A stretch of 64,000 bases of DNA from the NCBI GenBank assembly GCA_000963575.1, contig CP011077.1, positions 4,836,001 to 4,900,000 on the forward strand, given 5' to 3'. Position numbers and translations under genes: made by a program. Shown piece by piece: positions 1-7,412 of the stretch (within the stretch, counting starts at the first letter, position 1; each line of letters begins with the position of its first letter). The notes under the pieces were generated by a model. That model saw nothing but the letters and a program-made list of their open reading frames with translations, did not search any database and was not told where the DNA came from. This DNA comes from Klebsiella michiganensis. Its GTDB lineage: Bacteria > Pseudomonadota > Gammaproteobacteria > Enterobacterales > Enterobacteriaceae.

Positions 1-804
1 CACAATGCGCGAGTAACCGTAGCGCGCGCCGCGCTCAACCAGGGCTTCAAAGCGCTCAGGCACCATCTCAGCCATCAGCAGCGCGTCGGTGTAGCCGGTG
101 TTGGTATGGCCGCTTGGGAAGGAGCCACCGTCCGCGGTATAGGGTTTGTTATCTTTAATCACCACATCGTCCGGCACGAGGTGAATGGTGTTGCCCTGGA
201 TCAGGAACGGACGCGGGTTATTGAAATGCTTCTTCGCGGCGCTGGTGCTGACTTCGGAGGCTTTAATCAGCGCCGCGGCTTTGCTCAGCTCGCCTTTATC
301 GTAAGCGGCCAGGAAAGCTTTCCCCAGGCGTGGCCCCATGGCGTCACTCAGGAAGTAAAGGTGGTTGATGCCCTCGGCATCCGCCAGCGCCTGATGACGC
401 GAAGTCTGCACGGCATTCAGGTTGATGTTGGTGACCGTTTCAAGGTTCTGCTTAATCACAGATTCCGGCAGTCGGCTGAACGCGGAAAGCAGCTCAATGC
501 CCGCCTTCTGGTTGGCTTTAGTCTGGAAGTCATAGCCGCTCGCCTTCAGCCAGGCGGTATCCGCCAGCTTTTTGCCTTGCTTCGCTTTATCCAACTGGTC
601 GCGGGTCAGTTTATCCGCATCGCCTTTCAGGGCAGTGCGCAGCGCCGCCAGGGACTGCGTTTCAAGATCATCAAACGCCTGGCTGCTGTTTGCCGGGGTC
701 ACGCTATTGGCTATCGCCGCGGCCTGAGGGAGAGACACATCCTTCGCCAGGGCGGGCAGAGTGACGGCTAACGCGGCGGCCAGCATAGAAATACGAAGTT
801 TCAT
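1..804 (-). CDS. Class A acid phosphatase (PAP2 family), secreted, 3' end cut by window edge
   Basis: Periplasmic phosphomonoesterase of the PAP2/class A acid phosphatase superfamily, hydrolysing phosphate esters through a phospho-histidine intermediate. Reading the minus strand from the ATG at 804-802 gives a typical signal peptide (MKLRISMLAAALAVTLPALA), then the family motifs: K-x6-RP within AAKKHFNNPRPF, PSGHT (catalytic His), and the start of the third motif (SR) at the window edge. The C-terminus with the third-motif His and Asp lies outside the window. An AAGG ribosome site precedes the ATG. Members are usually about 250-280 residues before or after processing, but this one has a longer N-terminal helical part, so the precise subfamily is uncertain. 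It is divergent from rlmJ and has no operon partner here. Confidence 0.85.
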   Translation of the reverse strand, partial: MKLRISMLAAALAVTLPALAKDVSLPQAAAIANSVTPANSSQAFDDLETQSLAALRTALKGDADKLTRDQLDKAKQGKKLADTAWLKASGYDFQTKANQKAGIELLSAFSRLPESVIKQNLETVTNINLNAVQTSRHQALADAEGINHLYFLSDAMGPRLGKAFLAAYDKGELSKAAALIKASEVSTSAAKKHFNNPRPFLIQGNTIHLVPDDVVIKDNKPYTADGGSFPSGHTNTGYTDALLMAEMVPERFEALVERGARYGYSRIV

Positions 805-999
805 TATTTTTCCTTTTATTCAAACGATTACCTTGCCTGGCAGCGACGCTATCCTGGTAATTTGACGTTTTTATGACACCGTTATGTTTTGAAACGCTTT
901 CTCCCCGACTGAAACAGCGCCGCGCCCGGGCGGTAATCCGCCGCAATCTGCGGTAAACTGTGGGAAATTTGTTTTCTTATTCGTGGAACACCATCCCTC

Positions 1000-1842
1000 A
1001 TGCTCAGCTATCGCCACAGCTTTCACGCCGGTAACCATGCCGACGTACTAAAACACACCGTTCAAAGCCTGATTATTGAATCGCTAAAAGAGAAGGAGAA
1101 GCCGTTTCTCTATCTCGACACTCACGCAGGCGCCGGTCGTTACCAGCTGAGCAGCGAACATGCGGAGCGCACCGGCGAGTATCTGGAAGGTATCGCGCGC
1201 ATCTGGCAGCAGGACGATTTGCCAGCTGAGCTGGAAGCCTATATTGGCGCGGTACAGCATCTGAACCGCAGCGGCAACCTGCGTTATTACCCGGGCTCCC
1301 CGCTGATTGCCCGCCACCTGTTGCGTGAGCAGGACAGCCTGCAGTTGACCGAGCTGCATCCGTCCGACTTCCCGCTGCTGCGCTCGGAGTTCCAGAAAGA
1401 CAACCGCGCCCGCGTTGAGCGCGCCGACGGCTACCAGCAACTGAAAGCGAAGCTGCCGCCGGTTTCCCGCCGTGGGCTGATCCTCATCGACCCACCGTAT
1501 GAGATCAAAACCGACTATCAGGACGTGGTGAAAGGCATCGCTGAGGGCTATAAGCGTTTTGCGACGGGCACCTACGCGCTGTGGTACCCGGTGGTGCTGC
1601 GTCAGCAAATCAAACGCATGATCCGCGACCTGGAAGAGACCGGCATTCGCCGCATCCTGCAAATCGAGCTGGCGGTTCGCCCGGACAGCGATCAGCGCGG
1701 CATGACGGCTTCCGGCATGATCGTGATTAACCCGCCGTGGAAGCTGGAACAGCAGATGGCAAACGTCCTGCCATGGCTGCACAAAAAGCTGGTGCCAACG
1801 GGTACCGGCTCCACCACGTTGAGCTGGATTGTGCCTGAATAA
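1000..1842 (+). CDS. rlmJ: 23S rRNA (adenine(2030)-N6)-methyltransferase RlmJ
   Basis: SAM-dependent N6-methylation of A2030 of 23S rRNA, cytoplasmic. The 280-residue product begins MLSYRHSFHAGNHADVLKH as in E. coli RlmJ. It carries the N6-adenine methyltransferase catalytic motif DPPY in LILIDPPYEI (about residues 162-171) and a SAM-binding segment YLDTHAGAGRY (about 39-49). The length equals the E. coli protein. It sits directly upstream of gorA in the same orientation, as in E. coli, with about 140 bases between them that leave room for a separate gor promoter. The identification rests on strong recalled similarity along the whole protein. Confidence 0.97.
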   Translation: MLSYRHSFHAGNHADVLKHTVQSLIIESLKEKEKPFLYLDTHAGAGRYQLSSEHAERTGEYLEGIARIWQQDDLPAELEAYIGAVQHLNRSGNLRYYPGSPLIARHLLREQDSLQLTELHPSDFPLLRSEFQKDNRARVERADGYQQLKAKLPPVSRRGLILIDPPYEIKTDYQDVVKGIAEGYKRFATGTYALWYPVVLRQQIKRMIRDLEETGIRRILQIELAVRPDSDQRGMTASGMIVINPPWKLEQQMANVLPWLHKKLVPTGTGSTTLSWIVPE

Positions 1843-1983
1843 GAAAGCTCGCCGCAGGATAATTCGAGCTGCAGCCAACGCCGCTGTAGCTTGAAGTATG
1901 GCGTGGCTATCGCAACAATCGGTAGAACCTTTATCCCGGCGCGCTACAATCGCGCCTAAATTTCGACTCAAATGGGAAACATC

Positions 1984-3336
1984 ATGACCAAACATTATGA
2001 CTACCTCGCCATTGGCGGCGGCAGCGGCGGTATCGCCTCGATTAACCGTGCGGCAATGTATGGGCAGAAATGCGCACTGATTGAGGCGAAAGATCTGGGC
2101 GGTACCTGCGTTAACGTCGGCTGTGTGCCTAAAAAAGTGATGTGGCATGCGGCGCAGATAGCCGAAGCGATTCACAACTACGGCCCGGACTACGGCTTTG
2201 ACACCACGCTGAATCACTTCGACTGGGACAAACTGATTGCCAGCCGTACCGCCTATATCGACCGCATTCATACCTCTTACGACAATGTATTGGGCAAGAA
2301 TAAAGTTGACGTGATCCGCGGCTTTGCGAAGTTCGTTGACGCCCATACCGTGGAAGTAAACGGCGAAACCATCACCGCAGACCATATTCTGATCGCCACC
2401 GGCGGCCGCCCAAGTCACCCAAACATCCCTGGCGCCGAGTACGGCATCGACTCCGACGGCTTCTTTGAGCTGCCGGGCCTGCCAAAACGCGTGGCGGTTG
2501 TTGGCGCGGGCTACATCGCGGTGGAAATCGCGGGCGTCATTAACGCGCTGGGCTCAGAAACCCACCTGTTCGTGCGTAAACACGCGCCGCTGCGCACCTT
2601 CGACCCGCTGATTGTCGAAACGCTGCTGGAAGTGATTGCAGCAGAAGGCCCGACCCTGCACACCAACGCGATTCCAAAAGCAGTCGTGAAAAACGCAGAC
2701 GGCAGCCTGACGCTTGAGCTGGAAGATGGCCGGGCAGAAACCGTCGATACCCTGATTTGGGCGATTGGTCGCGAACCGGCTAACGACAACTTCAACCTGC
2801 AGGTGACCGGCGTTGAGCTGGATGCAAAAGGCTACATCAAGGTTGATAAGTTCCAGAACACCAACGTGCCAGGAATTTATGCCGTGGGCGATAACACCGG
2901 TGCGGTTGAGCTGACCCCGGTTGCGGTTGCCGCCGGCCGTCGCCTGTCCGAACGCCTGTTTAACAACAAGCCGGACGAGCATCTGGACTACAGCAACGTG
3001 CCGACCGTGGTGTTCAGTCACCCGCCAATCGGCACCGTTGGCCTGACCGAACCACAGGCCCGCGAGCAGTACGGCGACGACAACGTGAAGGTCTACAAAT
3101 CCTCCTTCACCGCCATGTACACCGCAGTGACCTCTCACCGTCAGCCGTGCCGCATGAAGCTGGTCTGCGCTGGCCCAGAAGAGAAAATCGTCGGGATTCA
3201 CGGCATCGGCTTCGGCATGGATGAAATCCTGCAGGGCTTCGCCGTGGCGCTGAAAATGGGCGCGACCAAGAAAGACTTCGACAACACCGTGGCGATTCAC
3301 CCAACCGCAGCGGAAGAGTTTGTCACCATGCGTTAA
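1984..3336 (+). CDS. gorA: Glutathione-disulfide reductase
   Basis: FAD-dependent homodimer that reduces oxidised glutathione with NADPH in the cytoplasm. The start is placed at MTKHYDYLAIGGGSGG because this matches the E. coli N-terminus; an in-frame ATG 12 bases earlier would add only MGNI. Visible features are the FAD-binding GGGSGG (about residues 10-15), the redox-active disulfide CVNVGC (about 42-47), the NADPH-binding GAGYIAVE (about 174-181), and the C-terminal interface motif HPTAAEEF with the catalytic His-Glu pair. The 450 residues equal the E. coli enzyme. A strong hairpin terminator follows at 3356-3385, so it is probably the last gene of its transcript. Confidence 0.98.
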   Translation: MTKHYDYLAIGGGSGGIASINRAAMYGQKCALIEAKDLGGTCVNVGCVPKKVMWHAAQIAEAIHNYGPDYGFDTTLNHFDWDKLIASRTAYIDRIHTSYDNVLGKNKVDVIRGFAKFVDAHTVEVNGETITADHILIATGGRPSHPNIPGAEYGIDSDGFFELPGLPKRVAVVGAGYIAVEIAGVINALGSETHLFVRKHAPLRTFDPLIVETLLEVIAAEGPTLHTNAIPKAVVKNADGSLTLELEDGRAETVDTLIWAIGREPANDNFNLQVTGVELDAKGYIKVDKFQNTNVPGIYAVGDNTGAVELTPVAVAAGRRLSERLFNNKPDEHLDYSNVPTVVFSHPPIGTVGLTEPQAREQYGDDNVKVYKSSFTAMYTAVTSHRQPCRMKLVCAGPEEKIVGIHGIGFGMDEILQGFAVALKMGATKKDFDNTVAIHPTAAEEFVTMR

Positions 3337-3355
3337 TCCCTCTCGGGGTAGACAC

Positions 3356-3385
3356 AAAAGGCCAGAGGTAACTCTGGCCTTTTTT
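3356..3385 (+). terminator. Rho-independent terminator after gorA
   Basis: A perfect inverted repeat AAAAGGCCAGAG / CTCTGGCCTTTT around a GTAA loop, followed by a T-run, begins 19 bases after the gorA stop codon. The A-run on the left arm would let it act in both directions. Confidence 0.92.
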
Positions 3386-3469
3386 ATAGCTATGGTAAAA
3401 CACTCAGCCGTGATATTGATCTCGGCATAAACCGATATCAAAAATAATCAACAAAGCGGGGGGAATATT

Positions 3470-3850
3470 ATGGGCTGGGAAATGCATATCACCAGGGCGG
3501 AACAGGCATGGGATGGGGAGAGCGCCCCTATTCTCGCAGAAGAATGGATTCAGTATGTAAATAACGATCCTGAACTCAGCTTTTCTCCCGTGAATGGACA
3601 ATATCATGTCATCTGGCTAGGGGATGAAATTAACTGGCTGGACTGGCATGCAGGAAATATTTCAACCAAATCGCCTGCTCAGGGGTTGTATTGCAAAATG
3701 CTTGATATCGCAGCCTCGTTTAACGCGAAAGTACTGGATGATGACGATCGCATATATCTGTCGCCCGATGATTTACTTAATCCATCATGGGCAAACAAAG
3801 AAGCTCCCCCGTCATTTCTGCAAAAAATTATGACTTACTTCAGAAAATAA
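3470..3850 (+). CDS. Orphan small acidic protein, immunity-protein-like
   Basis: A 126-residue cytoplasmic protein with no signal peptide or membrane segment. It starts at an ATG preceded by a strong GGGGGGA ribosome site. The N-terminal pattern WEMHITRAEQAW...EEWIQYVNNDPEL resembles a loose family of small proteins beginning with a (I/M)HITR motif followed by EEW and a DPE/DPEL turn. Members often sit beside polymorphic-toxin loci as possible immunity proteins. This is a motif-level impression, not a firm family assignment. No toxin gene is adjacent: gorA is upstream and kdoO is convergent downstream. It is flanked by terminators on both sides, so it is a single-gene unit. Function is unknown. 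Confidence 0.75.
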   Translation: MGWEMHITRAEQAWDGESAPILAEEWIQYVNNDPELSFSPVNGQYHVIWLGDEINWLDWHAGNISTKSPAQGLYCKMLDIAASFNAKVLDDDDRIYLSPDDLLNPSWANKEAPPSFLQKIMTYFRK

Positions 3851-3882
3851 ATAGCGCAGTTTTGCCTCTACGGATCACCAAT

Positions 3883-3908
3883 AAAAAAGCCGCATCAGCG
3901 GCTTTTTT
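3883..3908. terminator. Bidirectional terminator between the 126-residue gene and kdoO
   Basis: A perfect hairpin AAAAAAGCCGC / GCGGCTTTTTT with an ATCA loop lies between two convergent genes (stops at 3850 and 3925). It has an A-run on one side and a T-run on the other, so it can serve both strands. Confidence 0.93.
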
Positions 3909-3924
3909 CACTCACTCATTATGA

Positions 3925-4818
3925 CTAAATCAGCGGCTTACGCAGCAGCCCTTCCAGCACTTTCAGCGGGGAATGCTGCGGGTTTTGCATCGAATTCACC
4001 GGCAACAGGAACGTCTGCTCCAGCATAAACTGCCCGCCCATTGCGGCATGCGGCGTCTGATCGGAGAAACAAATCCAGCTGCTGCCCGGTGGAAAGTCGA
4101 TGGCCACCTGCGGCCCCTGCTTCTGGTAGCCCGCATCGGCTTTCATGGCGTCGTGCATTTGCAGCATCAGATGGTCGTAGTGGCTGCGGCGAGTTTTGGT
4201 GATGCCGACGGCGTTCTGCAGCCAGCTGCTCGCCGGGGAATAGCTTTTCAGGCGCGGCAGGAAGCGCTCGGCCAGCGTAGGGAAAGCTTCCCCTACGCGC
4301 CAGCTACGGCTTTCACCGGCCGGATTGATGTTGGTGAAAATACGTAGAATACGCTCACCATAGTTAGGCCGGGACGGGAACGCATCTACGTGCAGGCGGC
4401 TGTCGTCCTTACGCCACGATGTGTTTTGCGTCCACTGCTTAACGGGATGCAGGCGCAGACTGTTGGTCGGCGTATGCAGCACCTGCTGGTATTCCGGCAG
4501 AAGAGTGGCAATCAGCTGCAGGCAGGATTCGTAATGGCGTTTCAATAGCGCACGTACCTCTGGCTCCTGCTCAGCAACGGCCACACCGGTTAGTTTATCC
4601 TTCAGGGGCTGATAGCTGATGTTTTTACGTTTCGGATCCACTACCGCCGGGTTGAGCAGTGCGGTTTCCTGTTCGCTCAGCGTGAACGCCAGCTGTGGCA
4701 GAAAAACAACTTTGCCCTGCTCCAGCTCGCCAACAACGGATTCTGCGGCTGCGCTCCCCCACTGGGAAAGCGGGTGCGTCAGGGTCGCGGTATCAAGAGT
4801 GATGTTTAAATCTGACAT
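3925..4818 (-). CDS. kdoO: Kdo hydroxylase (Kdo2-lipid A 3-hydroxylase family)
   Basis: Fe(II)/2-oxoglutarate/O2-dependent hydroxylase that converts a Kdo sugar of the lipopolysaccharide inner core to the 3-hydroxy sugar Ko; characterised relatives are in Burkholderia and Yersinia. The start is set at MSDLNITL (297 residues) because an AAGGAC ribosome site lies eight bases upstream. The open frame continues further 5' to 4929 but without a good start. Visible family features are the metal-binding H-x-D at H143/D145 in RLHVDAFPSRP, a downstream His in SDQTPHAAMGGQF (about H257), and an Arg-rich strand RILRIFTNINP. No transmembrane segment is seen. The gene stands alone. E. coli K-12 lacks it, so it is a lineage-specific LPS modification. 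Confidence 0.85.
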   Translation of the reverse strand: MSDLNITLDTATLTHPLSQWGSAAAESVVGELEQGKVVFLPQLAFTLSEQETALLNPAVVDPKRKNISYQPLKDKLTGVAVAEQEPEVRALLKRHYESCLQLIATLLPEYQQVLHTPTNSLRLHPVKQWTQNTSWRKDDSRLHVDAFPSRPNYGERILRIFTNINPAGESRSWRVGEAFPTLAERFLPRLKSYSPASSWLQNAVGITKTRRSHYDHLMLQMHDAMKADAGYQKQGPQVAIDFPPGSSWICFSDQTPHAAMGGQFMLEQTFLLPVNSMQNPQHSPLKVLEGLLRKPLI

Positions 4819-5100
4819 ATCGATGTCCTTGCCACGGCTCCGGACAATGCCTTTAACAGATGAAATTCCGGAACATTTTATTTTTAGAAAGACGAACAGA
4901 ATGACGCCGCCGGAAGACAGCGAATACATACCTGAAAGGGATTGGAGCGAGTATAGTAAGAATGTAAATTAAAGGTTAAACAAAACCTCAACATCGCATT
5001 TAGCGATAAATTAAAACGCACAAAATCATAAAATAACGTTCAGTGAGTATTGCGCTCACAAACTAATATTTTCGCCCGCGGTATTTTTGTTTAATAACAG
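4819..5100. other. A+T-rich intergenic region upstream of kdoO
   Basis: About 285 bases without a supported gene. The kdoO ribosome site lies next to the start. The rest is A+T-rich with short repeats of TAAA/AAAT and holds the kdoO promoter region. No convincing operator is visible; a TGTTTA half-site on the minus strand is not followed by a second half, so a PhoP box is not supported. Confidence 0.5.
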
Positions 5101-5134
5101 AAAAAATAACGGCCTGTTTAAGCAGGCCATTATT
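5101..5134 (-). terminator. Terminator after the GNAT gene
   Basis: On the minus strand, directly after the stop at 5136, GGCCTG / CAGGCC form a stem around a CTTAAA loop (GGCCTG at 5111-5116, CAGGCC at 5123-5128). The stem is followed by GTTATTTTTT. Confidence 0.85.
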
Positions 5135-5135
5135 C

Positions 5136-5672
5136 TTATTTCCATTCACTGCGCAGGAGCGCGTAGACATATTCATCCCCCCATTCGCCTTTGAAAAAAA
5201 TATTCTGGCGGAAATGTGCTTCGCGACGAAACCCCAGCTTCTCCAGCAGGCCAGCCGCAGCCTCGTTCCTCGCATCAACCGTCGCGACCAGGCGATGTTT
5301 GTTGAATGTGGTGAACAGCAGCTCAATCGCCCCACGCAGAGATTCAAAAGCAAACCCCTGCCGCTGATGGCGTTCGTCAAAGGTCATGCCCAGCTCTGCC
5401 TGCTGGCCTTCATCAAAAAAGTGAACGGCAACGTCACCCAATAAACGCCGATCTTCGCTGCGCACCACCGCAATCTGGAACCAGCTTTCATCGGTGTTAA
5501 AGTCCAGCGGCTCTTGCTGGGCATAAAACGCCTCGGCATCGGCCTCGCTATAGCCATCCCAGCTCTGGTAGCGAGCGACTTCCGGCTGGTTACGGTATTC
5601 AATAAAAACGGGCAAATCCGCACGAGTAAACCTGCGTAGCGTCAGGCGCGGAGTGGTCAGTAACGGCTCCAT
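5136..5672 (-). CDS. GNAT-family N-acetyltransferase (RimJ/RimL-like)
   Basis: Cytoplasmic acetyl-CoA-dependent N-acetyltransferase of 178 residues, acceptor unknown. The start MEPLLTTPRLTLRRF is the usual RimJ/RimL-type N-terminus. The acetyl-CoA pyrophosphate-binding region is ERHQRQGFAFESL (about residues 100-112, the Q/R-x-x-G-x-A pattern). The late motif ARNEAAAGLLEKLGFRREA (about 135-153) is typical of enzymes acting on peptide N-termini, amines or antibiotics. It is a monocistronic unit with its own terminator. The substrate cannot be predicted from the sequence. Confidence 0.88.
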   Translation of the reverse strand: MEPLLTTPRLTLRRFTRADLPVFIEYRNQPEVARYQSWDGYSEADAEAFYAQQEPLDFNTDESWFQIAVVRSEDRRLLGDVAVHFFDEGQQAELGMTFDERHQRQGFAFESLRGAIELLFTTFNKHRLVATVDARNEAAAGLLEKLGFRREAHFRQNIFFKGEWGDEYVYALLRSEWK

Positions 5673-5757
5673 AACGGTTCCTGATTGATTGTTAGTACGT
5701 GAACATATCGGCAGCCAGCCTACCAGACTTCACTTTTGTAGATGTCGCCCCCGATGC

Positions 5758-6378
5758 TCAGCGCCCCGCCAAAAGATGCTCAAAAACGAACAAGCGAAAC
5801 TCCTGCAATGCCGTCGCGTCTTTTTCAACCCGCATACGCAGCAAGGCGCCTTCCCATGCATTCAGGATAAAGCGGCTCAGGGCCTCTGCGGGCAAAGCAG
5901 AATCCAGCTGATTCAACTGTTGCGCTTCCTTCAGGCAGTCCTCAATAACCTCGCTCCAGCGGTTAAGTTTATCCTGTAATTTCAGTCTGATAATCTCGCT
6001 ATGGTCAGCGACTTCGCCGCTCAGATTCCCCAGCAAGCAGCCCCGGGCAAACTGCTGCTGGCGAAAAACGGCCATCAGCTCGTCGAAATAGGCGGCGAGC
6101 CTGACAAGCGGCGCAAGCTCGTGGCGCGAAAATGCCTTGTCCAGACGCTGCTCAGCCCGCTGAAAATAGAGATCGATAAGCTCTGTGGCAAAGACTTCTT
6201 TGCTGGAAAAATGATTGTAAAACGAGCCTTTAGGAACATCGGCCGCCTCGACGATGAGCTGAATACTTGAAGCCGCGTACCCCTCAGCATGCAAAACATC
6301 CAGTCCCGCCTGCAGCAGATTAGTGCGGGTTCCGGCGTTCGGTTTAGGCCCCCGGCGAGCCCCTTCAGCAGTTTTCAT
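5758..6378 (-). CDS. TetR-family transcriptional regulator
   Basis: 206-residue one-component repressor. The N-terminal helix-turn-helix spans about residues 15-60; AADVPKGSFYNHFSSKEVF is the characteristic recognition-helix region. The all-helical C-terminal part would bind an inducer of unknown nature; its LRLAAYFDELMAVFRQQQFARGCLLGNL-type region resembles the LmrA/YxaF-AcuR group by general pattern. It is divergent from the small periplasmic NTF2-like gene at 6492, and the spacer holds a promoter with a possible operator, so that gene is the natural candidate target together with the regulator itself. Confidence 0.9.
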   Translation of the reverse strand: MKTAEGARRGPKPNAGTRTNLLQAGLDVLHAEGYAASSIQLIVEAADVPKGSFYNHFSSKEVFATELIDLYFQRAEQRLDKAFSRHELAPLVRLAAYFDELMAVFRQQQFARGCLLGNLSGEVADHSEIIRLKLQDKLNRWSEVIEDCLKEAQQLNQLDSALPAEALSRFILNAWEGALLRMRVEKDATALQEFRLFVFEHLLAGR

Positions 6379-6397
6379 TTTTACCTTTTTCGCTGTA

Positions 6398-6427
6398 TTG
6401 ACAATTCAAGACGACTGGTCATATTTT
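6398..6427 (+). promoter_or_regulatory. Promoter with possible TetR operator in the divergent spacer
   Basis: A perfect -35 TTGACA (6398-6403) lies 17-18 bases before ATATTT/TATTTT (6421-6427), directed at the gene starting at 6492. The spacer contains GAC-GACTG-GTC (6410-6420), an inverted repeat resembling operators of some TetR proteins; a repressor bound there would cover the promoter. The operator assignment is inference. Confidence 0.6.
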
Positions 6428-6491
6428 ATTTTTAACCCGCATCACTCCCGCTGTCAATCCGGGCCGAGCCCCCTACTCAACAGGTGAAATC

Positions 6492-7022
6492 ATGAAATTG
6501 TCTCAGTTAGTCCTGCTTGGCAGTTTGCTGTCTGCCGCAGGTTACGTGCAGGCTTCTCCAGCCGGCGACCCGCTAACTCCGTCGGAACTCACGCAAATCA
6601 AGCAGAACTTTAGCGAGCTGATTACGCTGGCAAACCGTCACGACGTTAACGCTATCCACGCCATGTTCTGGCAGTCGCCTTCCGCGCTCATTGTGGCGAA
6701 AAGCGCCGTGCCGGCTGACGGAAATTGGGCCGGGTATTGGGGAAATGAAGCGATAGATCGCAAAATTCATGACATAGCGGCTTCAGGCCCGGTGGTTTTA
6801 ACGCCTGACTTCAATAAGTTAAAAGTAGTTGGGCTTACTCAGGACGTCGCGCAGTCTTACCTGCCGATGAATATTACCGTCTCTTATGCGGGGCAAAGCG
6901 GCACGCCAAAACCCTTCTTGATGATGATTAACTGGCTGAAGGTAAATAATGCCTGGAAGATTGCGGCTGAAATAATTCTCCCGGTCCCGGTTGCCGCCAG
7001 CCCGGTAAAAAAAGAGAGTTAA
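6492..7022 (+). CDS. Periplasmic NTF2/SnoaL-like protein
   Basis: 176-residue exported protein. The first 21 residues (MKLSQLVLLGSLLSAAGYVQA) form a clear signal peptide with an A-x-A-like end. The mature part has the alpha-plus-beta pattern of the NTF2/SnoaL/ketosteroid-isomerase fold: helix LTQIKQNFSELITLANRHD, then HDVNAIHAMFW, and a last strand pair ending in NNAWKIAAEIILPVPV. Such folds bind small hydrophobic ligands or act as hydrolases or isomerases; no catalytic residue set can be assigned. It is transcribed away from the TetR gene and is probably its regulated partner. A hairpin at 7074-7101 may end the transcript. Confidence 0.78.
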   Translation: MKLSQLVLLGSLLSAAGYVQASPAGDPLTPSELTQIKQNFSELITLANRHDVNAIHAMFWQSPSALIVAKSAVPADGNWAGYWGNEAIDRKIHDIAASGPVVLTPDFNKLKVVGLTQDVAQSYLPMNITVSYAGQSGTPKPFLMMINWLKVNNAWKIAAEIILPVPVAASPVKKES

Positions 7023-7073
7023 ATTAGGGCACTAGCGTATTTGAAAGACTTCTTACAGCGTTGCCACAAAGTG

Positions 7074-7101
7074 AAACACGTTCGGTCAGCCGGGCGTGTT
7101 T
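7074..7101 (+). terminator. Probable terminator after the NTF2-like gene
   Basis: The arms AAACACG (7074-7080) and CGTGTTT (7095-7101) are extended inward by wobble-paired TTCGG / CCGGG around a TCAG loop, giving about 12 pairs. The T-tract after it is imperfect (TATAACAGAAATTTTTG). Confidence 0.6.
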
Positions 7102-7412
7102 ATAACAGAAATTTTTGTAGTAAATACATATGAATAGTTATGATATATCCTTGTAACAAAAAGCTACAATTTTAATTTTCTTTAAAATCAAACGATTCAC
7201 AGTTCAAATATTCACCAGTAGAAAATAATCTTTCCCCTGTCAAGGAACAATCCATAAAATACGTTCCGTTTTGCCTGGCAAGACAAACCAATAATAATTT
7301 TCAACAACATAATTTATCGCGCAACAATAATCCTTTACGGCCTTTAACCTGTCCGTACAGGTTTATTTTTTGCAACACCAAACCAATGTTATAGAAAACA
7401 GAACGATACATC
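7102..7412 (+). other. Long A+T-rich leader upstream of the omptin gene, with a terminator-like hairpin
   Basis: About 310 bases without a gene, strongly A+T-rich. Near its end AACCTG (7346-7351) and CAGGTT (7358-7363) form a six-pair stem followed by TATTTTTT, a terminator-like structure 42 bases before the omptin start codon. It could be an attenuator or leader terminator, or the 3' end of a small RNA transcribed from this region. No PhoP box in the usual two-repeat form was seen. Confidence 0.5.

Noticed and set aside
1084..2418. 444-codon open frame antisense to rlmJ and gorA
   Set aside because: It lies entirely opposite two well-identified genes. Its translation is Ala/Arg/His-rich with no domain, typical of antisense frames in G+C-rich genes.
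4819..5100. PhoP box upstream of kdoO
   Set aside because: Only one TGTTTA half-site was seen; the second repeat at the required spacing is missing.
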